Shown: positions 21,418 through 34,075, counted from the stretch's first letter. The stretch: 64,000 bases of DNA from Litoditis marina (GCA_964036275.1 OZ038433.1:52283902-52347901), one strand, 5' to 3'. Notes: generated by a model not told the origin, from the letters alone. Numbers and translations are program-made.

Positions 21418-24410
21418 TCAGTCTACGACGGGCGCAATGACTGACGAAGGATTCTGTGTGATTTGAGAGACGGTTTTCTCGTTGCGCAACGTTCGGCGAA
21501 CCCATATTCTATACGGCGCAACAAAATGAATGGTGAGCAGGGAATCGAATATAGATGGGAGGGCGTATGTTAGACCGGGTACATATTCGCTAAATGGACT
21601 ACGGTATCGAACTCGGGACTGCAGTACGTAATGACTGATCAGGGGAATGTAACAGAAGATGGGCATCAGCGTCTGGTAGGTCAACGCCTGGAATTGATTA
21701 TACTCTTGATAATTATTCTGTATGATAATGTAAGAATATAAAATGTTTCTGATGAAACGAGGTTTATATCGGCCATTGAGACATTACACTCTGGTAACGT
21801 AGCCATTTTCACCATAAAGACAGCAGAAGGTTCGATTGATTGAGCGATGCGGAGCGAGCGGTCGTTGATTACTTGCCAATAGGCGAGAGAGTATGTAGAT
21901 CAATGATACGCAGACTGAATGGCTTTTCGCTCAACCCCGCCCCTTACAATATCGATGGTACGGTGTCCACAACGGGTTGACCAAACCTATAGAGCCGTAA
22001 AGGACATTTTGTATGGATATTAGTGCGATTACCGATGCATAATTGAAAATGTTCTTATACAGGTTATATATAAAAACGCAGAAAACAGAAAACATGATGT
22101 TCTTAAAAAATATGTTTCTTACCTTCACCAGCATCCTCGACGATTTCATTGTTGTTTCGGAATAACTGTTTGAGTTTGTCTTGAAATGTCGAAGTATCCT
22201 CCATCTCCAGTACAGTATGACAATCGGTAAAAACCAAGCGCCGATTAGTAGAAACATGGTGTTCATTTGAAATATTGGGTCCTCTGTGGACTTGAATCCC
22301 CCGAATGGTCCGTAGGACAGAAGATCGTATTCAGGGTACGCGGCGACTGCAGACGACATCACCTTCTCAAACTCGAACGGAGCTAGATGGGGAGTTATCT
22401 GGAATATCAACCAAATTTCTCAGCAAATTGACATAATAGTCGCAGTTGCAAGTTCGAAGATCGTTGTTCTGTCCTTGCTTGGAGTTGTGAATAATTCCGT
22501 TCTCTCTGCCGGAAGTCTGATTAAAGTGTGTCCCTAGTCTCTCCATGTTGTTCTCACTGTGTCGTATTGGTTGTATGTCAAAGATAGTTTATATCTTGTT
22601 GCCGAGTATCATGTTCCTCTCAAGTCTCACCCTTGTAACGGAACTGTCTTGACTGAGTATTCGTAATTTCAAAGAGACGCGGTTCAAAAACTGATCATTG
22701 GTGAAATTCTACATACATATTCAGGTTTTTTTCGCTCGTCGGAATAATAATGGTAATAAAACCTCACCAGCATACTGATGGGTACAATATTGACGAGTAT
22801 CATGTTCCTAATCAATGTATCCCTTGTCACGGAACTATCATGAATCAATGAGTATCGAAAGTGCATGGCTAGGGCCGTGGCACAAACTCCACTGATCTTC
22901 AGAAAGTTGGACACGTTGTATGCGATAAAACAAACCTGAAATAACAAAGTTGTATGGTCAGTTAATTTGTGAGAATAAATCGAGTGAAAGCGCAACACTT
23001 GGTTATTCTTGTCTATTCTCTATTTTTGTCTCAGAGAAAATAGCAAAACATGAAAACTCCATGGAAAAAAGGTTCCCAGTTTATATAATGTTTATCTGAT
23101 TTTTGAAAAACAAGTCCTAGCAAATCAGTTCGTCAAGGTTGTCGCGAATTCGCTAGTTACGCTTCACGGTATAGTGCGGTCATTCTAATATCCCAGCTAT
23201 TTGGAAACGATTTTGTAAACGTGCAAAAGGCGTGCTAATACTTAGTCGACCAGTATAAAAACTTTCATTGACCTCCGCTTGAGTCTTAGTCTTTGGTTGA
23301 TTGGAGCTACCTAATAAATTTTGGATTACGGCACAGTATGCTTGTTTGAGTTCTGATCTTATATATGCCCAAAAACCAATTCAGCTAAAGAGATACTCTG
23401 ACAATAAATATGTTCTATTCATAGTTGCCAACGCGTTTGTTAGCACAATTTTGATATAAGCGTGTAAAAAAGCGTGCAAGATTCGCATTAGTATCTTCGA
23501 AGTAAGCCGCTGTTAAATACAGTAAGCGAAACGTTTGGGCGCGGTTACCTCTGGAGAAATCCATTTGCACGGACCAATTGGTAGCAAGGCTAAACTGGTT
23601 GGAGTTGGAAGAGACCTGAAAATGAGAAATATTATCAAATTTCGAATTCTCTGATACATTGAGATAAGTTTGCACGCGAAAATTTATAAACTTTAGTGTG
23701 TGCCAAATTCATAAACTTCTGGCTCTCGCCGGAACCGAACCTACTAGCCAAACTACCGTAGCAGGGCGCTAACAACTGCGCTATTAGTGCATACGAATGC
23801 TTCGGAATCAAAGACATCTGTGCGTACACAGCAGAGACAGCGGAAAGTGAGATATACAGTACCCAACCTCAAGTTTTCCGTAAAAAGCCGAGAAGTTTTT
23901 TGAGAATTAGAAATAAATGACATACCTGTTCTGAATGAAAATAGCACCAATGCTGATCATCAAGTGATTGAGCGTACAATTGAACAGAATTATTCGGTAG
24001 TCAGCAAACGACGGGGGACTTCTATGAAAATGAATAATGATATGTTTTAATACTGATAATATTGATTACACATAAGTTCAACAACGTAACAAAGAATGAG
24101 TTCATTGTATTACCACGTGACATTAATAATGGCTGAACCGCAGAAAAAAAGTTCTAGAAAGTCTCAATAAGTCTAAAAAAGTTTGCAACGGAAACAAATG
24201 AGTTGTTCATCAGACAAGGTCTCCTGACATTCGACGGATTACTGTAGAAGTTCATTAATTGAAGAAACGGACTTTAGTTCCTACAACATACTTGGTGCAG
24301 ATGAGATACAGTAGAAGGGAGCAAATAGGTATTGAAATGATGCCGTAGACAGCAAAACACCACTGCATCGCCACTTCAGATCCACTGCTATCCAGAATAG
24401 TTACGTTCAT
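21418..24410 (-). CDS. Serpentine (7TM) chemoreceptor, srd-like, copy A
   Basis: Six exons: 24410-24292, 24021-23926, 23615-23549, 22935-22768, 22398-22123, 21687-21418 (TGA). The product is 331 residues, normal for nematode chemoreceptors. Features in order: extracellular start with NVT sequon; first membrane span (YGIISIPICSLLLYLI); KSPPSFADYRIILFN; the LPIGPCKWISPE motif; a third span followed by AMHFRYSL, equivalent to the DRY-like motif; NIVPISML; a long loop FEFEKVMSSAVAAYPEYDLL; a fifth span and a basic loop; and the last span with FVAPYR, typical of the Str/Srd superfamily. This places it among G-protein-coupled receptors of sensory neurons; the ligand is unknown. Exon lengths 1-5 are identical to those of the receptor at 49884-54276, so the two are duplicates. 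Assignment to Srd rather than a sister family rests on motif resemblance only. Confidence 0.86.
21795..21985. repeat. Dispersed repeat family 6, copy 3
   Basis: Same orientation as the 20920 copy. Lies in the last intron of receptor copy A. Contains GCGGAGCGAGCGGTCGTTGA and TACGGTGTCCACAACGG. Confidence 0.75.
23693..23870 (-). repeat. tRNA-module repeat, copy 3
   Basis: In intron 2 of receptor copy A. Minus strand reads ATAGCGCAGTTGTTAGCGCC, then GGTTCGGTTCC. The usual flanks are present. Confidence 0.75.
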
Positions 24411-24422
24411 GGTGGAAACAAG

Positions 24423-24434
24423 CTGAAAATAATT
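24423..24434 (-). promoter_or_regulatory. Candidate trans-splice acceptor of receptor copy A
   Basis: AATTATTTTCAG on the minus strand ends 12 bases before the ATG at 24410. A good acceptor here with no upstream coding exon suggests spliced-leader addition. Confidence 0.5.
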
Positions 24435-25677
24435 TTGTCCCATATAATATAGTTAAATCATCTTTCACACATCAAACTTAAACCCGAAAATTCGAACATA
24501 GTTTGGCAATGGGGTTGTCAAATGTCTCAATAATAAATATCAAGTTTCTAGTTTCTCGAATTCGAAACATTTGAAAACTATATTTGGAAACTGAAAGTGA
24601 ACTTGATCATGTAAAAAATATGTTTGCAAGTAAAACCCTAATTTTTCATTTACGCGGGTTGATTCACTATGCATTTGAATCGTTTTAGAACTGCTTAGCA
24701 CATTAGAAGAAAACCGATAGCACCGGAAAATGCAAATGAACATTTCAGAATTCGACACAAAACTTCCACTTCTAACTATATGTTGAGATAGAAATACATA
24801 ATATGCTGTAGTTAATTAATGACAGGCCGGTAGATCGACTCCTAGCCCCTAATGATCTCGTTGAACATTCAAATGCACATTGTGAAAGACAACTGTTTCC
24901 GCTATCTTAATTTTCAACTGAATTTCATTAAAGCTGTAGTTTTTCATTGAGGTGCAAACACCATTTTTTAAGCACAGTACTGCTCGATCAACCGCATACG
25001 TTGGAGCAATGTTTTTATTCGTGGGAAAAAGTAGAGCTGTGAGGCTCTTCTGTTGTTTTCCATGATTATGATCCTCTATATTATGATAATTTTACATATT
25101 TATTTCACATATTTATTCATTCGCGTCGTTTCGTTACGAGGCGGTGATCATCATACATATCACAGATCTTTGTAGCAGCTTCTTGTAAGGTCTCTGTCTC
25201 TTTCTTTCATAGAAGTCTTCATGGTGGACTATCGAATGCTGTTGGCATTGATCCAGTGACATGCGAGAAACTTCTTGAAGGAGGGTAAGAGAACTGCTTG
25301 TGAACATATAGTCCTGTTGGGATTACGGACCAGCGATTCCCAGCCGCGAGTGGCCCGGGTTTTCCATCTCATCGCTGTGTTCGTGGCGGGTGGACGGGCT
25401 ACCTGAATGGACACGTAATGTAGGACGGTGGAAACAGGAAAACGGAGAGAGACTTCGTCTATCAACCAGTAGATACCGGAGCAAAAAACGAACAAATGCG
25501 TGATGTATCTGTTTTGAAAGACAAAAGAAAACACATTATTATGTAATACTATAAAAATCATCATAAAGTTGTACTGTTTATTGCATTGTCTACTTACAAA
25601 CGACCAGCACTATGTCAGGAGCGAAGAGGAACGGCATCATCTACAGAGTAAGCAATACTTTCGCCAACAGTCGGAGT

Positions 25678-25799
25678 TGAAGAAGGACGATTATGTGGTC
25701 CAATCGCAACGCTCCAGTCTTTAAACCGCAATACATTTTCCAATTGCAGTTTGAAGGACCGTTGTCACGGAATTGGTCTACATAATCGTCCTTTTTTCA
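25678..25799. mobile_element. MITE family 1, copy 6
   Basis: Ends TGAAGAAGGACGATTATGTG and CATAATCGTCCTTTTTTCAA; centre AACCGCAATACATTTTCC. Confidence 0.85.
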
Positions 25800-26091
25800 A
25801 TTTCGATCGGGAGTTTCCAGTCATTGTTGTTTTTTCGTATTACTCTTGTACTTGTGATTCACTGATTGTCCACTTATATTATATTTTATAAAACTTCAAA
25901 ACTTAATAAGAATATTTATTGATTTCAATACAGTTTCTTTAATGATCTCCTTTAACCCGACATGTACTGAGAGCAGTCCTTGCTATTTTTGGTAGTACGG
26001 AAGAATGGGCAACTCTGAAAGACGATAGATAAAGGTATTTTATCTAATGAAGAGTGGAAGCTTGAATAGATTTAATAGACTAGGAAAGATT

Positions 26092-26093
26092 CG

Positions 26094-26137
<44 letters not shown>

Positions 26138-26140
26138 ATG
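26092..26140. repeat. GA microsatellite
   Basis: Run of about 20 GA units with one AA interruption. Apparent Ser/Leu-rich open frames on the minus strand are artefacts of it. Confidence 0.9.
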
Positions 26141-26491
26141 AGATAGAGAGAACGGAGTTGGGTGAGAGCATGGGTGAGAAAGAAAGACACAAAGACAGAA
26201 AACGCTGAAGTGGAAACTCTCCTGTCCATCCCAAACTCTATGCCACGCAAATGTTTCACTCGCTTCATAAGAACAAGTAAATTATAAAATGATAATACAT
26301 GTACTTTTGCTGAATCTAAACCATTTTTCAAAACCTAATACAGCTATGAACTAAAGAGTTTTAGTGATAAATTGGTAATGCGCAATGTCTACCGCACGTT
26401 TTAGAATGTGTAGAGGCCCTCAAGTCCTCACATTTTCTGATTGGATTCAGACATTGTTCTAAGTTCTCGTATTTTCAACATATCGTCGTCG

Positions 26492-29400
26492 CTAACGCAA
26501 AGGCGGGCGAGTACTGTTCATGTCAATTACCGCTGTGTACGGACATGTGCCTTCGACTTCAAAGCTTGTCGTACAACTACATTGTAGCGCAGTGGTTAGT
26601 GCCCAGCTACGAATCTTTCGCTTGTATATTCCGGAGATAACAAAAATTTGAAAATTCGGCACCCCAATGGCCCTATGAACCCGTTCGACTCTGCGTCTCA
26701 TCGACCACTATGCTCTCTCTTTCACAAGCCTGGATGATTGACGAACTGTTTGTGAATGATGTACTTTACTCTTCGTTAGTTTTCACTGTGAATTAGGAAA
26801 TAACTCGTAAAGTAGGTTCTTGTAAAGCTCTTACACTATGTGTAATAACTTGTAATGTTATTACATTACTATGATTAAAGTGACCTACCGTATCCGGGCA
26901 GTTGAGTCCAATTGTGTAGTCCGAGAGGTTGACGATTGTGTCCTTCATTCCTACCTGTTGCACAATATTGTTCCACAGATGTTTTCCGATATTGGCATGG
27001 CCCAGCTGAGAGAAGTGGAAACAGTCCGGGGCGAACCAGCTCATGTCGATTTGACCATTCTTCTGCAACATTCAACCAGTATTATAACTATTAATGAAAT
27101 CCTAATATTTTTATAATATTGTGTTCAGTAGAAGGTGACGAATTATAATACCGTACTTTTATTTATTTTTATTATGACTAAATCATCCAACATTCCTAGT
27201 CACACCAATATGTAAAACGTATCACATTCGAACTTTGAAAGTTGCCAGCATTGCATAAATGGAGTCGTTTTCATTGTACAGACAGTCATTGTAGGAGAAA
27301 CGGTAAAAAAAAATAATTCACAGCCAGGTATACATTTCCCTAGACCTGGGCAGCTTGCCAATTGAATTTCAAGACAGTTTTTGAACATGTTGAAATACTT
27401 CAAAACAATAGAAATGTGTGTTAAGAGTTCTTTTCTTTAGGTATAATTCGTATTCAGGGAAACTTTCTGTAAAATAGATGCTTTCTCTAAATAACAGTCT
27501 TCCAGAGTTTTTGGCACGCTGTGACGCTGCCAAGGAGTCCTGTTGGGAAATGTGAGCACAATAGCGCTCCGAGGCGAAGGGAAGCCAAAACTGCGTACGC
27601 TCAACTGAGTTTTGTATAAGAATCAAATTTCTTCTCATTCGCGTGGTATCTCTTCTTCGTTCTTTGTTGCCCTTCGCTAATTTCCATCCCCAACAATAGA
27701 ATTGTACACACGAGTTGGTTTGGTCACATACTAAGAAATACTGCTACAACTTGAAATCACATTTCGCCTTTTTCTCCGATTATTTGAATGTTATATGCTT
27801 TGTTTTCGCTAAGTCAATCAATAATTCGATCAGTTGGCTGTTTTCAATTCTTTATAATGTTTTTTTATTCAAATACTAACCATGGGAGGTATGGTTATTC
27901 CGTTGAGGAAGGGTTGAAGGACGAACGTGAAGTCGTCCGCGGTGTCGAACATGCCCGAATCCTGGATTTCCCGTTCCACTCGCTAAACGTTGTTTGAATT
28001 ACTTAAAGGGGGACAGAAAGGAAAGTTTATGTGAAAGAGCTGCTCGAGAGAAACTGATATATACCTTTTTTACTCAAACTAACAAACCTAATTTGCATAC
28101 GGTTCACATGTTTTAGTCTGTTTTGCGGCGAGCAACCTTATGTTCCGGTACCCCGGGGTACCTAAGCTATTCATTCTATCCTCCTTCAAGTAAAAATGAA
28201 CAGAATAGAAATTAAACGCGTTTAGCATGTAGATGTAAAAGTTAGTTCTTCCAAAAGCAGGCTTATACAGTGTTTTTTGATTCAACTCGCTATGTTCCTA
28301 GTTGAAATTGGGAACTGATGGTGTTTATTGACATCAAACTACCGGAAAGGGTTGGTCACTAACTGTAGCGTTCGAGCGTCAATCAACATCGATTCCGTCA
28401 GTAACATAGCAAGTACCATGCATAATCTCGATTTTCTCCAATATGAAGTCCAGTTCAGGAAGTTCCCCAACAGAGAAGTGCACACCTTACTCTATGTACT
28501 CACCATAAAACCTTGGCACGCGGCAACGATCTCAGGATCAGTCCAGGTCCGGTTAGCTTCACAGGGACATTCGAATCTGAAGTTGAACAAGGACTTCTGG
28601 AGTCATAGAATCGTGAGAGGTACCGCACGGAGAGTTTTCGAGCAGCGAAGCCTGCAGCGCTTTCATAAAGATATTCATATTTGGAAAACCATAGAGTAAG
28701 AAGAAATATAGAACACCAAAAACGACGAAAGTACCCAGGAAAGACCCTATTCGAAAAGGCGAATTGAAGAGATTCTCCTTATTTACAGCTGTCCACCTCG
28801 AATCACTCTCTCGTGGGTTAATGAGCACACCATGACCTAGCCTTCACATTCCATATTTTATATTTGTTGTTCACTTCGCATCGTTTCGAGGCGGTGACCA
28901 TCAGACATATCAAACGTCTTATTGTGCAGTAGCATTGTAGTCGATTTGGCTGTTCGCCGTACTTCTTGGAAAAAATTATTAAAACTGGGTTTATAATTGG
29001 AATCGGACCATTTTCACCAAACAGTTTGCGCAGTGCATAAACATAAACGTATTGACGTAACATCGCTTTTTCTTCTTCTATGTATTACTCACTGTTTTAT
29101 CAGTTTTTTTTCAGCCATCAATTCATAAGTTATCACTCCGTCGCCAACTTAATTGTTATACAGAGTATTGATGAGCTCATTATTATAACAGAATAACCCA
29201 CTGGTGAAGCTCGAGACAGAACGCGTTGGTGTGGTCGAGTGGCCTCACGAGCTGCATGTCCAACATCCCAGTTAGCGACACAATCGTTCTGAACACGAGA
29301 TGAATAGTTATATATGAATTGAAAAATCACAAAGCATTTTAGAGACACAGTGCTTGCCTTTAAATGTGCAGCAACAGTATTTTTGTTCCATAGATACGTG

Positions 29401-32400
29401 TTATAAACTACCTTGGTAAATGTGCCTGAAGCAGCTTAACGGCCTCCACGATATTGTTCTTAAAAATAGCAGGAGTGTGAGAGGCCTGAAACATTGAAGT
29501 AGACTAAAAAATTGGAACAAATAAGGACGAACTCGCAAAAAAGTCTCAATTGTAATATATGTCGAAAGTACAATCTCACACTCAGAAACGAGAGCCTATT
29601 AATAAACAAATGAACATGAGCAACAACTCACAATTATTTCGACAAGAACCTCATAGAGAATTTAGATAGAACATTGAGTCAAGTTGTGGACGAAGAACAT
29701 CTATACTACGAGTGAAACACACCAGCACACGATAGAGTAGAATGGTCCGATCAGTAGATAAAAAATTTGCAAATGTTAAAGTGATGTGTTGGGGTCATGC
29801 TCTGCGGCTAGATTAACAGGATTCTCACGTGAACACGTTTTTCTCACGTAAGGAGAAAAATCAATATACTATTGAACTGAAGTCACACATTACGTGATTT
29901 TTCCTACCGGTCTACCCAAACTTATATACTTAAGGAAAGGGGTTAATCAATTCAGGTGGCTTTGACTAGTCAACCTGATCGAACTACAACCAAGAGAGGG
30001 AGAGACACCGAAACAGCTCCGCGTGACACGTAGTTCTGTGGTTATGGGAGACTTAGTAATAAGAAGTTGGTCCCATGTTTTGAGTGTTTCCTAACGCGAC
30101 CTAACCTCCTCCGTAGTCCTTGCTAAGCCCCCCCCCCTTTCTCATCTCCTAGAAACCGTGTTCTTCGAATGTCTTGAACACTTTTTGTAATAATCTATCT
30201 AACAATCAACCACGGTGCATTGTAGGGCTGTTAATCGATCTTGAAAAACCGATTATTTTGAGTTTCGACTTTTGAGCCGTTTTGAAACTTCAATTCGATT
30301 TGATTTCGACGAAAAAGGCGAAATAAACGTTTTGACTATTTCCATCTCAAAAAAGACACACAATTGTCCGAATGTTTCGTCCTTGTCGCCAACGTGTGTT
30401 TGAAAGCAAAATAACTGGTATATACTAGAATGAAATCGAAACTTGTTCGATGTTAAAGACTTTTTCGAGTGTAAATTTTTTATCGATGTTACGATTTTTC
30501 GACTCTGGCAAAATATCGACTTTTGATGTAAAGATCGAAAATCGAAAATTGATTTTTTTTTTCTTTTTTTTCTTCGGTCTTGATGACTAATGGCTCTAGT
30601 AGATTTCAGTAATTGAATTCAGTCGTCTGTGCAGACCTTGTACTGGACAAGAAACATCCGAGTGCATATAACTCACCGCGCCGTTTGCCTCGCAATATTT
30701 ACAAATATCATTCGCTCCAATGAAAATGTTCACCAACTTCCAGTCTTCTTGAACATTAATCTGGAAATCAAAATAAAATAGAACATGAAAACTTGATAAC
30801 GTTGAGGTGTTGAATAGAGAACAAAATTTTCGGGGGTCTGGTTTGGACTGTAAGTCACAAAGTCTCGTCTCATGTGAAACTCACATGATTTCAGAACTAT
30901 TCAAATATGTTAATGATTATATTCGCGAAGTTTTCTTGATCGACTGCATACTGAGCTCGTATCTCTTGCATGATGTTGCGCATGTCAGTCGCTAAAGGAG
31001 GACAGAATGGAAAGCTAGTTTAGGTACCACGGGCTACCTAAACATAGCGTTGTGTTTTCATATTAACTTTCCTTTCTGTCCCCATTAATAACAGATTCTT
31101 TGTACAATGGTTGACAGACTGATATTACCCTCTCCGATTACGAACTCGAAAACGCTCTGAGGACAACTTTTAAAGTTTCAGGAAATTATGTTTTCGTCTA
31201 CAACACCAACCTCTGGGTGTTCTTGCATCAAACTGATTAGTACTCTGGCCTGGTTGACGAGCGCATTGGTTTGAGCTCCCGGGATGCCTTGATTCAGTTT
31301 GGCTATCTGCAAATCAAAATCATCAAGATCATTTAGATATTAAGAAGCAAAATGAAGGCATCATGTTCCACTTTTGTAGAATTACGTGTTAAATTATCAT
31401 TAAGTCTTTTGTTTTAGTACTAAACGATCAGTATCTACAGCGAATAAACCATTTATCATTGTTTTCATACGTTTTCTCAACCATTGGACAATGCTATCAT
31501 TACGGGAACTATTGTTGTTTGACCATACCTTTGTTTTAGTAGAGTTACGAAGATTGAAGCACGACTATCGGAAGGAAACCATTCATTGTTTGTTTTTCGA
31601 AACAGGTTTCAGTATTTGTTCTCTTACCTCCCAGACGTTGGCTGAACCGATTCCGTTGGATGCCCCGAAAACATCCGGATTGAATTTTCGCAGAACGTCT
31701 AAATGGCAGAATTGGGTAAGTTTTGTAGAACAAACAACAGTTGTACACTTCTCAGAGGTACACATTTTGACTGCAAGTGAAAGAATGTTCCTCGTCTGGA
31801 AGATATTTCGGTGGTGTATAAACTCAACGCACTTTCATGCCAACCTGAGTCTCTCTTTTTACACTATTTCGCGACATATATGTCACGGCCGGGTGTGAGC
31901 AGGGTTTAAAGTCCTGGTCATTCCCACAAGACTTGGCAGCGAGCCAGTGAATATTCTAATCGATTTTTTAGCCACTGTGAAGTCTTGCAATGAACTGCAC
32001 ATCGCTGCTAGAGGTTGTTGAGTTTTAGAAGAACAAGTCAATAAAAGAAGTCTTCAGAAAATATCTGGCTATATCTGATATCAGATATAGCCATCCAAAA
32101 ATCTTGGCACAATGCCAATGGGTCTCAGTGGGAATGAAACAATATGCGCTCCGCACGCCCCGCCACGCAGAGAAGAAGCATTATATTTTGTACGAGACGC
32201 TGGTTGGTATAATGAGATCGGGGTTTATAATCATGGCCACTGATGTGTTTGTACACTCGAACTGTATGATTAATAAGTTGTTTGAACTAGAACATCAACA
32301 ATATTCAGAATGAAAAAACTTCTGTAATGCAGTGGGCAACCAGATCTGAGTTGTAGTTTGATCTGTGCACACAGCAGAGAGTACAAAATACAATCAAATG

Positions 32401-33945
32401 AAATTAGGATCAATCTAAAAACAATCTACACTGTCCTCACCGACTCCGGTGTAGTGTGTGCCGAATTTATGAAATATCCGCCTCATGTGAGACTCGGACC
32501 GGGCCCAAACGTTTGCGAGGCGCGGACTCTAACCACTAGACATATCAGTCTCATAATAACGTTGTTGACGAGTCGCATATGCATACACATCCTAAAGTGA
32601 GATAAACCGTATACCCCAAACTAACTAGGTATGGTCACGTGTTCGTCCAGACTCTTGTCTCCCCCGATTTGGAATGCCAATCCTCTGTACTGGAGTATAA
32701 CTGCTACCGGGTCTCCCGTCTCCGCACCAGCCCCGTTGGCGGCCTGCAGAACAATTATCGTTCAATGCTAAATAGACTGCGTGAAACATTTGTCCTATTG
32801 ACAGAAGTGTTGATTATGCTGTTTTGTTCGGGGAATGAATTATTGTTGCCCAACCTAATTACAATTAGAGAAACAGTTGCCTCATTCACACAAAGAAGAT
32901 CTTTTCCGAACACATTTCAAACAACAAACCACGTTACACATAGACATAGCTGTGCACATAAATGGAATAAACTTTGCAGATCGTCAACATTCGAGTGCTA
33001 CATAGACAAGTTGGTGTAAATTCTCAATCTACCACCACTGAATTGGTTGACTAGGAATATATTTGACCCTTGTATTGTTACAACACGCATGAATTGGATT
33101 GTCCAGCCTAATTGCGGATATATTACATAGCTGAAAATGGAAGCAGTATTGATGTACCAACCGTCAACGAGTCTCCCAGTGCTCCTACCACCTTTATATC
33201 TCCGAACCGAACAGCATGGGCAGAGTGAGGTATGCCGGGACTTCTGGAAGAATAATACACCTAAGAAATATTCCGCGAAAATGGAAATTTTTAGTAAAAT
33301 TGGTTCTAGTGTATTAGCTTCGAGTGATTGAATGTGTCTAACACATCGATGAGCTGAATAAATATTTTGAAAATAGTAAAATGCAGCCCTGGATTGTTCT
33401 GGCAACAATACTGTAGGACCAACAGATAAAGTTTGAACACTCGTGGGAAGATGTTACTGGAGAGAATTCCAATTTTAAGTAGATTTGAAATAAAATTGTC
33501 GCGAAAAAGTGCGTTGTTTACTACAAACGATGCTGCAACCGAGCGAAGCACGACAACATGGACTGCACATGCTTTTTTTTTGTAAAAACTAAGCTATAAA
33601 AACTAAAAATGAACGCGTAAAAGGCGTACCACCCTTTTTATGTCATTTTTTTCTTCTTGTATTTTTCTAGTTGTAGTGCCACATCTACAAATGAAAAAAA
33701 CAATGCTGATTCGCGAATGGATTCACTACCATAGGTTTTTTTACTCTATTCTTTAACCACTTTCTCACTTGGCCATAACAGAGGGGTCACATGTCCATCC
33801 GGGCACCCCATAGTCGGGAAGTACGGCGAACAAGTTGCCGAGAAGAGCAGAAAATATCAGAAGGACTGGAAATGAAGAACTTGAAGAACAACGGAGAAGT
33901 TTCGAAGGGTAATGTATAACTACATGTGATTTTCATGACATTCAT
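26492..33945 (-). CDS. Secreted phospholipase B-like GDSL lipase
   Basis: Exons: 33945(or 33936)-33924, 33865-33769, 33243-33162, 32743-32626, 31698-31628, 31306-31211, 30760-30677, 29485-29412, 29288-29202, 28576-28504, 27982-27881, 27062-26889, and a last one ending at 26492 (TAG). About 380 residues. The start MKITFLLIFSALLGNLFA is a signal peptide. The catalytic blocks are KVVGALGDSLT (nucleophile Ser), NIFIGANDIC (oxyanion-hole Asn) and FAPDCFHFSQLGHA (Asp and His). Further family hallmarks are EHVTIPNVLRKFNPDVFG, RTIVSLTGMLDMQLVRPLDH, FECPC and LWNNIV. The enzyme should deacylate phospholipids outside the cell. The join to the final exon is unsettled: the coding end FEVEGTCPYTA is clear, but the 26889 donor and the nearby acceptors disagree in phase. 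A tRNA-like repeat lies directly beside it. The first exon has a near copy upstream (34031-34052). All other junctions agree in phase. Confidence 0.88.
26575..26640 (+). repeat. Fragment of the tRNA-module repeat
   Basis: GTAGCGCAGTGGTTAGTGCC then GCTACGAATCTTTCGCTTG. It resembles the A-box half of the family, in the opposite orientation to the other copies, and ends close to the last exon of the phospholipase B gene. Confidence 0.55.
28003..28192. mobile_element. MITE family 3, copy 1
   Basis: Begins TTAAAGGGGGACAGAAAGGA and ends in a degenerate reverse complement (TTCTATCCTCCTTCAAG). It contains the perfect palindrome GGTACCCCGGGGTACC at 28147-28162. Lies in the intron between exons 28504 and 27982 of the phospholipase B gene. 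Related copies at 53781-53967 and 30992-31087. Confidence 0.8.
28862..28930 (+). repeat. Dispersed repeat family 7
   Basis: TTCACTTCGCATCGTTTCGA followed by GGCGGTGACCATCAGACATA. Very similar to 6400-6480, including the following CGTCTT-TTGTGCAGTAG. Confidence 0.7.
30992..31087. mobile_element. MITE family 3, copy 2 (short)
   Basis: Begins CTAAAGGAGGACAGAATGGA and ends TTTCCTTTCTGTCCCCATTA. The centre keeps a diverged palindrome, TAGGTACCACGGGCTACCTA. Confidence 0.75.
32066..32093. repeat. Perfect 28 bp palindrome
   Basis: TGGCTATATCTGAT joined directly to its reverse complement, in an intron of the phospholipase B gene. Confidence 0.9.
32449..32610 (-). repeat. tRNA-module repeat, variant with a different tRNA-like core
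   Basis: Flanks match the family (GTGTGCCGAATTTATGAA and AAAGTGAGATAAACCGTATA). The core reads, on the minus strand, CTAGTGGTTAGAGTCCGCGC then GGTCCGAGTCTCACATGAGG, unlike the other copies. Confidence 0.65.
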
Positions 33946-34075
33946 AAAAAACAAGCGTAACTGACGTATATCTGATAAATAAGGCACTTGAACTAAAACG
34001 GAGAAGTTACGGAAGATCCTGTATAAATACATGTGATTTGCATGACATTCATAACAAAATAAGCGTGATTAGACA
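33893..34075 (-). repeat. Tandem duplication of the phospholipase B first exon
   Basis: Two units about 107 bp apart. Unit 1 holds the start used in the gene model (ATG at 33945 and 33936, donor at 33923). Unit 2 holds ATG at 34052 and 34043 with a donor GTATTT at 34030, encoding MNVMQIT in the same phase. Unit 2 could serve as an alternative first exon. Confidence 0.7.

Larger units (their letters stand above)
24435..26491. other. Intergenic, with possible orphan exons
   Basis: Holds a repeat of the GAGGCGGTGATCATCATACA family at 25118-25185, a MITE at 25678-25799 and a GA run at 26092-26140. Two minus-strand stretches (25632-25588 and 25508-25403) look like exons but do not join in phase. 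No gene is called. Confidence 0.45.

Noticed and set aside
28559..28828. 89-codon minus-strand frame with a hydrophobic stretch
   Set aside because: It covers phospholipase B exon 28576-28504 only at its edge and in another frame; the rest is intron.
31491..31898. 135-codon open frame on the plus strand
   Set aside because: Antisense to phospholipase B exon 31698-31628; no family features.
32639..33019. 126-codon open frame on the plus strand
   Set aside because: Antisense to phospholipase B exon 32743-32626.
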